Below are positions 1 to 4,922 of a stretch of DNA of 7,935 nt, in pieces. Under the pieces are notes generated by a model. It saw only the letters and a program-made list of their open reading frames with translations, did not search any database and was not told the DNA's origin. The position numbers and the translations under genes are program-made. Within the stretch, counting starts at the first letter, position 1; each line of letters starts with the position of its first letter. This stretch comes from Oscillospiraceae bacterium (lineage in GTDB: Bacteria > Bacillota_A > Clostridia > Oscillospirales > Ruminococcaceae): NCBI GenBank assembly GCA_017414145.1, contig JAFPQL010000099.1, positions 1 to 7,935 on the forward strand, written 5' to 3'.

Positions 1-38
1 CATGCGGTCATATCGTCAAATCAGAAAGGAAGGACGGC

Positions 39-806
39 ATGAAACAAAGATTTTGTCTCGCGGCGGCAGCGGCGCTGATCTGTCTGACGGCGGCGGGCTG
101 CGGCAGCAGTTCCTCCGGCAGTCCGGAGACCTCCGCGGCGGCACCCGAAGCGACAGGCAGCGGCACGGACTCTGCCGACGATTCCGCTGTGCTGACGCTG
201 GAGGCATCGGGAACCATGCAGCAGTTCGGCAATGACGACACCCCGTTCACCGACGCGCTGCTGGATACGCTGCAAAAGCGTCATTTCACCGCGGCGTCTG
301 AGATCTATGAGCAGAATGAACTGATCGGCAGATGCCTGATCGAGGTCAACGGCAGCAATCTGCACCTCAAGACAGAGCGTGTGCCGAGCAAGCTGTATCA
401 GGACACGCCGGCATTCGGCGTGCAGGACGGAGAATATCTGTTCATCGGCGCGGTTTCCTACAGTCTGAAGAACGGCACATGGGTCAAAGAGAACTGGAAA
501 AGCCCGTATGATGCCGGCAGCGATCCGTTCGCATCCAGGCTGATCGGCCTGTTCTTCCGGGCAGGCGAGCTGGAACGGCATGATTTTGCCGTCACCGGCC
601 GTGACGAAGCGGCGGACGGCTCCGTGACGGAATCCTTTGTCATCAACAAGAACGATGTGCTGTCCGTCACCTACGACCCGTCGGGCAAGCCGCTCTCAGG
701 GGTTTACCGCGTGACGGAGCAGCGGTTTACACAGTTTACGGAGGAAGCGCCCGAACTCACGGCGCCGCAGACCGCGGAAACCGTCAGCACTTCAGAGACA
801 CAGTAA
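39..806 (+). CDS. Secreted lipoprotein of unknown function
   Basis: The 255-residue product begins with a positively charged start (MKQR), a hydrophobic Ala/Leu stretch (residues 5-19) and a lipobox ending AAGC with Cys21. It should therefore be lipid-anchored on the outer face of the cytoplasmic membrane. Residues 22-55 are a Ser/Gly/Ala/Thr-rich linker, as is usual after a lipobox. The folded part (about 60-235) alternates short hydrophobic and polar stretches, which suggests a mainly beta structure. The tail is again rich in Thr, Ser and Glu. I recognise no catalytic motif or named family. A lipid- or ligand-binding beta fold is possible but only a guess. The ATG at 39 is supported by AGGAAGGA at 27-34 and by the signal peptide starting there. 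The next gene begins 34 bases after the stop, so the two are probably co-transcribed. Confidence 0.85.
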   Translation: MKQRFCLAAAAALICLTAAGCGSSSSGSPETSAAAPEATGSGTDSADDSAVLTLEASGTMQQFGNDDTPFTDALLDTLQKRHFTAASEIYEQNELIGRCLIEVNGSNLHLKTERVPSKLYQDTPAFGVQDGEYLFIGAVSYSLKNGTWVKENWKSPYDAGSDPFASRLIGLFFRAGELERHDFAVTGRDEAADGSVTESFVINKNDVLSVTYDPSGKPLSGVYRVTEQRFTQFTEEAPELTAPQTAETVSTSETQ

Positions 807-821
807 CCGCAGATACTGCGG
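807..821 (+). other. Intercistronic hairpin
   Basis: Perfect 6-bp inverted repeat CCGCAG-ATA-CTGCGG placed directly after the lipoprotein stop codon. No T-tract follows, and the Shine-Dalgarno-like GGGGAAAGGG (823-832) of the next gene starts two bases later. It is therefore more likely an mRNA 3'-end or processing structure than a terminator. Confidence 0.45.
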
Positions 822-840
822 CGGGGAAAGGGAAAAGAAA

Positions 841-1923
841 ATGGAACAGAAAAAACGCAGCATCGGCCGGATTGTCCGGAGATGTATCCTGCTGATGGCG
901 GTTCTGCTGATTGCAGGCGGCAGCATCTTCACGAGGAACGCCATGCAGTCGGAATTTCCGCGCGGGGATTATCCCGACCGGCGGTTTTCGACGATGACCC
1001 GCTTTTCAGAGCTGGAGCCGGCATATTCCCGCGAAATGGTCAGCTTCCGTTCCGGCGACAATATGCTGGTCGGATATATTTACGGCGCCGAAAACGAAAA
1101 GGGTCTGATCGTCTGGTCACACGGCATCGGCTGCGGCCACGAAGCCTATCTGGAGGATATCCTCTGGTTTGCCGACCGCGGCTGGCGCGTCTTTGCCTAT
1201 GACGGCACCGGCTCCGGAGAAAGTGAGGGCAGCGGCAGCCGCGGCCTTGCACAGTCTGCGCAGGATCTCAACTGCGCACTGGATTTTGTCGAGCGCGATC
1301 TGCGCCTTGCCGGCATCCCCGTGATGCTGGTCGGACACAGCTGGGGCGGCTATGCGGCAGGTGCCGTGCTGAATTATGACCACCGCGTCCGTGCCGCCGT
1401 CAGCATCTCAGGATACTCCGACCCGATGGAAATGCTGCGCGAGGGCGCAGACGAAATGCTCGGAAAGGTCGGCAGCACGCTGAGCTATCCGTTCCTCTGG
1501 GGCTATAACCGGCTGCTCTTCGGCGCAAACCTGAATCTGACCGCCGCGGAGGGCATCAGTCATTCAACCGTTCCCGTACTCGTTCTGCACGGAGAGCATG
1601 ATGAGGTCATCAGCTATGACCGGTGCAGCATCCTCTCCAAACAGGATCAGATCACGAACCCCAATGTGACCTACGAGACGCTGACCGGCGAATACGCCGA
1701 TCACATGAGCTTTCTCGTCAGCGATGCCGCAAACGCCTACCGCAAGGAACGGCAGGCGGACTTTGACGCACTGCGGGCGCAGAACGGCGGAACGCTCACC
1801 GATGAGCAGAAAATCGCATTCATAGAGGAAACCGACAGGGTGCTCTATAATGCGTGCAATTCGGAGCTGCTGGAACACATCGAGCAGTTCATGACAGAGC
1901 ATCTGCCCCAGACACAGGAATAA
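841..1923 (+). CDS. Membrane-anchored alpha/beta hydrolase (serine hydrolase)
   Basis: The 360-residue protein has a basic N-terminus (KKRSIGRIVRR) followed by a hydrophobic segment at about 15-30 and no clear cleavage site, so it is likely anchored with the enzyme outside the cell. The alpha/beta hydrolase landmarks are all present in order: the oxyanion-loop HG at 94-95 (WSHGIGCGH), the nucleophile elbow GHSWGG with Ser167, the acid Asp254 in HGEHDEV, and the catalytic His288 in ADHMSF. Spacing fits the Hydrolase_4/serine aminopeptidase-like group (PF12146 or relatives). A lid-like insertion lies between Ser167 and Asp254. The substrate (ester, lipid or peptide) cannot be told. The family also includes acyltransferases and thioesterases. 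Residues 300-340 form a charged helical extension. A Shine-Dalgarno-like stretch lies at 823-832. Confidence 0.9.
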   Translation: MEQKKRSIGRIVRRCILLMAVLLIAGGSIFTRNAMQSEFPRGDYPDRRFSTMTRFSELEPAYSREMVSFRSGDNMLVGYIYGAENEKGLIVWSHGIGCGHEAYLEDILWFADRGWRVFAYDGTGSGESEGSGSRGLAQSAQDLNCALDFVERDLRLAGIPVMLVGHSWGGYAAGAVLNYDHRVRAAVSISGYSDPMEMLREGADEMLGKVGSTLSYPFLWGYNRLLFGANLNLTAAEGISHSTVPVLVLHGEHDEVISYDRCSILSKQDQITNPNVTYETLTGEYADHMSFLVSDAANAYRKERQADFDALRAQNGGTLTDEQKIAFIEETDRVLYNACNSELLEHIEQFMTEHLPQTQE

Positions 1924-1925
1924 CC

Positions 1926-1954
1926 CGCAGAGCTCCCGCTTTTGGGAGTCTGCG
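1926..1954 (+). other. Intercistronic stem-loop upstream of ychF
   Basis: CGCAGA pairs with TCTGCG and CTCCC with GGGAG around a GCTTTT loop, with one bulged G at 1932. The stem is 11 bp. No T-run follows, so it is not a typical intrinsic terminator, although it could attenuate or stabilise the message between the hydrolase gene and ychF. The AGGAGG of ychF lies 19 bases downstream. Confidence 0.5.
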
Positions 1955-1988
1955 CATCAATCATTCAATTTCAGGAGGACAATTATAT

Positions 1989-3086
1989 ATGAAGCTCGGA
2001 ATGGTCGGTCTGCCGAATGTCGGAAAAAGCACACTGTTCAACGCCCTGACGAATGCGGGCGCGGAATCCGCAAACTACCCGTTCTGCACGATTGACAAGA
2101 ATGTCGGCATCGTTTCGGTGCCGGATCAGCGGCTGGAAAAGCTCGCGGAAATCTATCAGCCGAAAAAATTTACCCCCGCAACCTTACAGTTCGTCGATAT
2201 CGCGGGTCTGGTCAAGGGCGCGTCGAAGGGCGAGGGTCTCGGAAACCGCTTCCTCGCCGACATCCGCGAGATGGACGCGATCATCCATGTCGTGCGCTGC
2301 TTTGAGGATGACAACATTGTCCATGTGGACGGCTCTGTCGATCCCGCCCGCGACATCGAGGTCATCAATCTGGAGCTGATTTTCTCGGACATTGAGCTGC
2401 TGGAGCGCCGCATTGACAAGACGCTGAAGCTCGCAAAGGGCGATAAGAAATACGCCGCGGATGCCGAGCTCCTGAAAAAGCTGCTCAGTCATCTCTCCGA
2501 CGGCAAGCCCGCCCGCAGCTTTGACTGCACGGACGAGGAGCGCGCTGTCATTCTCGAAACGCCGCTGCTGACCGCAAAGCCTGTCATTTACGCGGCAAAC
2601 CTCTCCGAAGCGGATTTCTCCGGCGACCTCTCCGCAAATGCACATTTTCAGGCTGTGCAGAAAATCGCGGAACAGGAGCACGCTGCCGTGTTCCCGATCT
2701 GCGCACAGATTGAGTCGGAAATCGCCGGCATGAGCGAGGAGGATCAGGAAATGTTCCTCTCCGAGCTCGGTCTGGAGCAGTCCGGTCTGAACCGCATCAT
2801 TCAGGCGAGCTACTCGCTGCTGGGACTGATTTCGTTCCTGACAGGCGGCTCGGACGAGTGCCGTGCATGGACGATCACGCGGGGTACCAAAGCACCGCAG
2901 GCAGCCGGCAAGATTCACACGGATTTTGAAAAGGGATTCATCCGCGCCGAGGTCGTCTCGTATGACGATTTCATGGCCTGCGGCGGCAGCATGACGGCTG
3001 CAAAGGAAAAGGGACTGGTCCGCATGGAGGGCAAGACCTACGAGGTCGCAGACGGTGATATCATCACCTTCCACTTCACTTCCTGA
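1989..3086 (+). CDS. ychF: Ribosome-associated ATPase YchF (OLA1 family)
   Basis: The 365-residue length is exactly typical of YchF/OLA1, a TRAFAC-class Obg-related P-loop protein that binds the ribosome and prefers ATP to GTP. The P-loop is GLPNVGKST at 7-15. The switch II region is [16 protein letters not shown] (70-85), with Leu74 where Ras-type proteins have Gln, a family hallmark. NLSE (204-207) replaces the NKxD guanine-specificity motif, consistent with ATP use. A helical coiled insertion covers about 125-200, and the C-terminal TGS domain runs from about 281 to 364 ([12 protein letters not shown] through [10 protein letters not shown]). The ATG at 1989 was chosen over an in-frame ATG at 1854 inside the previous gene because AGGAGG lies at 1973-1978 and homology begins at this Met. 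E. coli and human homologues are linked to translation and oxidative-stress control. Confidence 0.97.
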   Translation: MKLGMVGLPNVGKSTLFNALTNAGAESANYPFCTIDKNVGIVSVPDQRLEKLAEIYQPKKFTPATLQFVDIAGLVKGASKGEGLGNRFLADIREMDAIIHVVRCFEDDNIVHVDGSVDPARDIEVINLELIFSDIELLERRIDKTLKLAKGDKKYAADAELLKKLLSHLSDGKPARSFDCTDEERAVILETPLLTAKPVIYAANLSEADFSGDLSANAHFQAVQKIAEQEHAAVFPICAQIESEIAGMSEEDQEMFLSELGLEQSGLNRIIQASYSLLGLISFLTGGSDECRAWTITRGTKAPQAAGKIHTDFEKGFIRAEVVSYDDFMACGGSMTAAKEKGLVRMEGKTYEVADGDIITFHFTS

Positions 3087-3100
3087 AAGGTGTGTCTCCG

Positions 3101-3961
3101 GTGAAACAGAAACTGATGACCGCGGCGGCAGCAGCGGCGGCAGCGGCCGGCGGCTGGGCTGCCATAGAAAACACCGTGATGCTGAAAACGGCAGACTATC
3201 CCGTCAGCATTCCGGGTATGCCGCGTCTGGTACAGATTTCCGATCTGCACCGCCGGCGTTTCGGGCGGGAGCAGCGCCGTCTGATCCGCGCAGTCGCGGA
3301 AGCGAAACCGGAGTATCTTGTCATTACGGGCGATCTGATTTCGCGTGATATGATCGACTTTTCCGAAACGGCGCGTCTGCTGCGCCGGCTTCGCGCACTC
3401 GCGCCGGTATTTGCCGTTTACGGCAATCACGAGCTGGATCTGCTGCCGCAGACCGAAGCGGAATTCCGCTCCATGCTCCGCCGATGCGGGGTACGGCTGC
3501 TGGACGACGAAATGATTACACTCGGCGGCATCACGCTCTGCGGTCTGACGCTTTCGGTCGGGCATTACCGCGGCGGGGGCGCGTTCGGCTTCCGCGGGGC
3601 AATCGGGTGCAGTGCGGATGATCTGCGGCGTCTGTTCGGGGACTGTCCTGCGCAGACGGTACTGCTGGCACACAATCCGCTGTTTTTCGACGCATATGCG
3701 GAATGGGGCGCACGGCTGACGCTGTCGGGGCATCAGCACGGCGGGATTGTGCGGCTGCCGGGGATCGGCGGGCTGCTCTCGCCGGAGCGGAAATTTCTGC
3801 CGCGCTGGGACAAGGGCAGATTCCGGATCGGAAAATCGGAGATGATTGTGAGCGGGGGGCTTGGCAAGCTGCGGTTTGGCAATCCGCCTGAAATCTGTGT
3901 CATTCACGCAGACGGGTGCGGAGTCCCCGCGGAGCCGGCAGTGCCGGCAGCCAACTTCTAA
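3101..3961 (+). CDS. Membrane-anchored calcineurin-like metallophosphoesterase
   Basis: The 286-residue protein belongs to the YkuE/YaeI-like metallophosphoesterases, which use two metal ions to hydrolyse phosphoesters, for example of lipids. Metal-site motifs appear in order (numbering from the GTG at 3101): DLH with Asp48 and His50, GD with Asp78, GNHE with Asn109 and His110, His191 in LLAHNP, and GHQHGG with His211 and His213. The N-terminus has two Lys, a tract of nine alanines (3122-3148) and GGWAA, which reads as a signal anchor. The gene starts 14 bases after ychF. GTG 3101 is preferred because AAAGG (3086-3090) is correctly spaced for it. GTG 3092 is in frame but too close. The family normally ends near the PPEICVIH segment (residues 262-269). 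The last dozen or so residues (GVPAEPAVPAANF) and the stop lie in an intergenic repeat, so the original C-terminus has probably been replaced. Confidence 0.9.
   Translation: MKQKLMTAAAAAAAAAGGWAAIENTVMLKTADYPVSIPGMPRLVQISDLHRRRFGREQRRLIRAVAEAKPEYLVITGDLISRDMIDFSETARLLRRLRALAPVFAVYGNHELDLLPQTEAEFRSMLRRCGVRLLDDEMITLGGITLCGLTLSVGHYRGGGAFGFRGAIGCSADDLRRLFGDCPAQTVLLAHNPLFFDAYAEWGARLTLSGHQHGGIVRLPGIGGLLSPERKFLPRWDKGRFRIGKSEMIVSGGLGKLRFGNPPEICVIHADGCGVPAEPAVPAANF
3122..3148 (+). repeat. GCN tract coding nine alanines
   Basis: Nine consecutive alanine codons (mixed GCG, GCA and GCC) in the signal anchor of the metallophosphoesterase. Mixed codons make slippage less likely than in a pure repeat. The tract simply forms the hydrophobic core of the anchor. 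Confidence 0.6.
3934..3948 (+). repeat. GCCGGC inverted repeat at left edge of array
   Basis: GCCGGC-AGT-GCCGGC forms a perfect 6-bp stem inside the last codons of the metallophosphoesterase. The identical element occurs at 7809-7823 in the second array, and an inverted match lies at 4695-4706. Confidence 0.6.
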
Positions 3962-4098
3962 AGTTTCCCGCAAGCCCAAACTAAAGTTTTTGGTCGAGCT
4001 TTTTTGCGGGGAGCCGCGGGCATTTCCTAAAGTTCTCTGCGGGGCGAACCATAGCAAGAGCGCGCACCCCAAATTACAGTTTTTGGTCGAGCTTTTTT

Positions 4099-4113
4099 GC
4101 GCGGAGCCCGCGC
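4099..4113 (+). repeat. Repeat-borne hairpin, copy A2
   Basis: GCGCGG-AGC-CCGCGC is a perfect 6-bp stem with a 3-base loop, just after the T6 run. The same place in the array after 7711 reads GCGGGG-AGC-CCCCGC (7791-7805), where both arms changed together. In the first copy the stem is GCGG/CCGC (4006-4009 with 4014-4017). The T-run lies upstream of the stem, so this is not an intrinsic terminator on the plus strand. On the minus strand the stem is followed by A residues, so it is not one there either. Confidence 0.6.
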
Positions 4114-4183
4114 TGGCAATTCCTAAAGCTCTCCGCGGGGCAACCGAAAACCTGCGGCGCGAGCCCAAATTACAGTTTTTGGT

Positions 4184-4205
4184 CGAGCTTTTTTCAAAAA
4201 GCTCG
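4184..4205 (+). repeat. CGAGCTTTTT palindrome ending copy A3
   Basis: Near-perfect palindrome with 10-base arms (4184-4193 and 4196-4205) around TC. The terminal copy of each array carries it (also 7894-7915), while internal copies have a GC hairpin here instead. It thus marks the end unit of the array. The 40 bases 4171-4210 equal 7881-7920. Confidence 0.65.
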
Positions 4206-4211
4206 CGGGTC

Positions 4212-4331
4212 AAGGGCAGAGCCCTTGTCGCTCGCCGCAGCGAGCGAAATTCCCCCGCCTTAGAAGAGCTCGGCGGGCTTGGGGACCTGCGATAGAGGTC
4301 CCCATTCTATAATCGCATCCGCGTAGCGGAT
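4212..4331 (+). other. String of five hairpins after the repeat array
   Basis: Consecutive inverted repeats with perfect arms: AAGGGC/GCCCTT (4212-4226), TCGCTCGC/GCGAGCGA (4228-4247), CCCGCC/GGCGGG (4254-4277), GGGGACCT/AGGTCCCC (4281-4303) and ATCCGC/GCGGAT (4317-4331). None has a T-tract of its own. Together with the palindrome before and the terminator after, almost every base from 4184 to 4383 can pair locally. The first of these also begins at the truncated right end of the window (GGGCAGAGCC), so part of it belongs to the repeat family. An untranslated structured RNA or a REP/MITE-like DNA element are both possible. Confidence 0.55.
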
Positions 4332-4346
4332 ACCTTATTTTACAGA

Positions 4347-4390
4347 AACCGGCGCTGCCAATGCATAAATGGCGGCGCCGGTTGTTTTGT
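4347..4390 (+). terminator. Rho-independent terminator
   Basis: A 14-bp stem (4347-4360 with 4370-4383, one G-U wobble) begins AACCGGCGC and closes on a 9-base loop, followed by GTTTTGTATT. The stem is GC-rich and the tail T-rich on the plus strand. It would stop read-through from the left block 390 bases past the metallophosphoesterase stop and insulate the promoter at 4727. On the minus strand the tail (TTTCTGTAAAAT) is weaker. Confidence 0.8.
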
Positions 4391-4475
4391 ATTATGAAGT
4401 CGCGGGGGTTGATTGTTCTGTATCATAGCTTCAACTGTGAATTTAGCTGGGCGCAGGGGCGCGAATGCGAGAGAC

Positions 4476-4536
4476 AAACCCAAAGAGAGAGAGGGGCGGC
4501 TCGCTACGCTCTCAGCCCCCCTCTCCCTTTCGGTTT
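4476..4536 (+). repeat. Long imperfect hairpin, possible second terminator
   Basis: The arm 4476-4496 (AAACCCAAAGAGAGAG...) pairs with 4516-4536 (...CTCCCTTTCGGTTT) over about 21 positions with few mismatches. The loop of 19 bases spans 4497-4515, and the right arm runs into TTTTT (4534-4538). It may act as a terminator on the plus strand. It may also be a separate dispersed repeat, since its arms differ entirely from the GGTCGAGC family. A smaller hairpin TATTTGC-TTT-GCAAATA follows at 4541-4557. Confidence 0.5.
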
Positions 4537-4557
4537 TTCCTATTTGCTTTGCAAATA

Positions 4558-4679
4558 AGCGCGCATCTCTTTTCCTGATTCCTCTTCTCCTAGTTGGTTG
4601 GCTTTCGTTTCTCGGTTGCTTTGGGGTGTTGTTCTGGTGGGGCGAAGATTTGCTGTGCCTTGTTATCGCCGGCGCCGGG
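4558..4679 (+). other. Non-coding stretch with no recognised element
   Basis: This T- and G-rich segment lies between the small hairpin and the inverted repeat copy. I see no gene with a convincing ribosome binding site, no tRNA and no repeat family member. Short open frames here have no supporting start signal or recognisable protein. Confidence 0.5.
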
Positions 4680-4723
4680 CTTTAGGAGATGGCAGCCGGC
4701 ACTGCCCGCCGTGCGCAAAAAAG
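4680..4723 (-). repeat. Degraded inverted copy of the intergenic repeat
   Basis: Read on the minus strand this segment gives CTTTTTTGCG, then GGGCAGTGCCGGC, then GCCA and CTCCTAAAG. These are the same blocks in the same order as 7784-7838 on the plus strand. The GGTCGAG core is missing. The copy therefore lies head-on to the array at 3918-4210 and ends three bases before the -35 box of the next promoter. Confidence 0.55.
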
Positions 4724-4726
4724 TGA

Positions 4727-4755
4727 TTGACTTCCGGCCATTCGCGTGATATAAT
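4727..4755 (+). promoter_or_regulatory. Sigma-A promoter for the right-hand operon
   Basis: TTGACT (4727-4732) and TATAAT (4750-4755) are separated by exactly 17 bases. TG at 4747-4748 makes it an extended -10. This is a near-consensus housekeeping promoter, with transcription expected to start near 4762. It is the only strong promoter I see in the window and it faces the DUF362 gene. No operator is evident. The T6/A6 run of the inverted repeat copy abuts the -35 box. Confidence 0.85.
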
Positions 4756-4761
4756 AAAAAC

Positions 4762-4922
4762 AGACAGCTCTGCCCAAATTTCTGTTCCGACAGAAGAAAA
4801 AACAATTCATAACAGACAAATCACACCGCATCATGCCGCTGACAGAACCGCATGACTCCGGCAGACCGCACTGTGCGCCGGAGTGCTCCCAACCGTTACC
4901 GAAATATAAAGGAGATGATCTG
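4762..4922 (+). promoter_or_regulatory. Structured 5' leader of the DUF362 operon
   Basis: About 160 untranslated bases separate the predicted start site from the ATG. Two stem-loops are visible: TTCTGT-TCCG-ACAGAA (4780-4795) and ACTCCGGC/GCCGGAGT (4855-4884, 14-base loop). AAAGGAG (4908-4914) follows, eight bases before the ATG at 4923. No known riboswitch class is recognised and neither hairpin has a T-tail. A regulatory role is therefore an inference from leader length and structure only. Confidence 0.5.

Larger units (their letters stand above)
3918..4210 (+). repeat. Tandem array of intergenic repeat (copies A1-A3)
   Basis: Three copies of a unit of roughly 70-96 bases follow one another. 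Each contains TTC(C)TAAAG, then CCCAAA-TACAG (or CTAAAG), then TTTTTGGTCGAGCTTTTTT. The GGTCGAGC cores start at 3992, 4085 and 4181, so the periods are 93 and 96 bases. The first copy (about 3951-4020) has a shorter middle section, the second covers about 4021-4115 and the third about 4116-4210. The array starts inside the 3' end of the metallophosphoesterase gene. The stretch 4027-4098 matches 7833-7904 at 70 of 72 positions, and 3934-3965 is identical to 7809-7840. I know no function. Repeats of this look are common between genes in Ruminococcaceae, which is recalled rather than checked here. Confidence 0.9.

Noticed and set aside
1854..1988. N-terminal extension of ychF from an upstream in-frame ATG
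   Set aside because: It overlaps the hydrolase gene, lacks family similarity, and AGGAGG at 1973-1978 clearly serves the ATG at 1989.
3980..4010. Intrinsic terminator in each repeat because of the T6 run
   Set aside because: The T-run precedes rather than follows the GC stem on the plus strand, and A residues follow it on the minus strand.
3038..4213. 391-residue minus-strand open frame
   Set aside because: It lies antisense to the metallophosphoesterase and through the repeats. It has no ribosome site or recognisable domain, and its start falls in repeat DNA. It is a shadow of GC-rich coding sequence.
3918..4250. CRISPR array
   Set aside because: Copies are about 93-114 bases apart, vary in length and sequence, lack unique 30-40 base spacers, and have no cas genes nearby.
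3861..4295. 144-residue plus-strand frame with repeated FLVELF
   Set aside because: Its first part overlaps the metallophosphoesterase in another frame and the rest is translated repeat. There is no ribosome binding site. Kept only as a low-interest observation.
4361..4685. Small plus-strand genes in the gap (65 and 90 residues)
   Set aside because: They run through the terminator loop and the long hairpin, have no credible ribosome site and no recognisable product.
4833..4922. Upstream in-frame ATG for the DUF362 gene
   Set aside because: It would bury the lipoprotein signal peptide behind 30 residues, and it lacks a ribosome site. AAAGGAG supports 4923.
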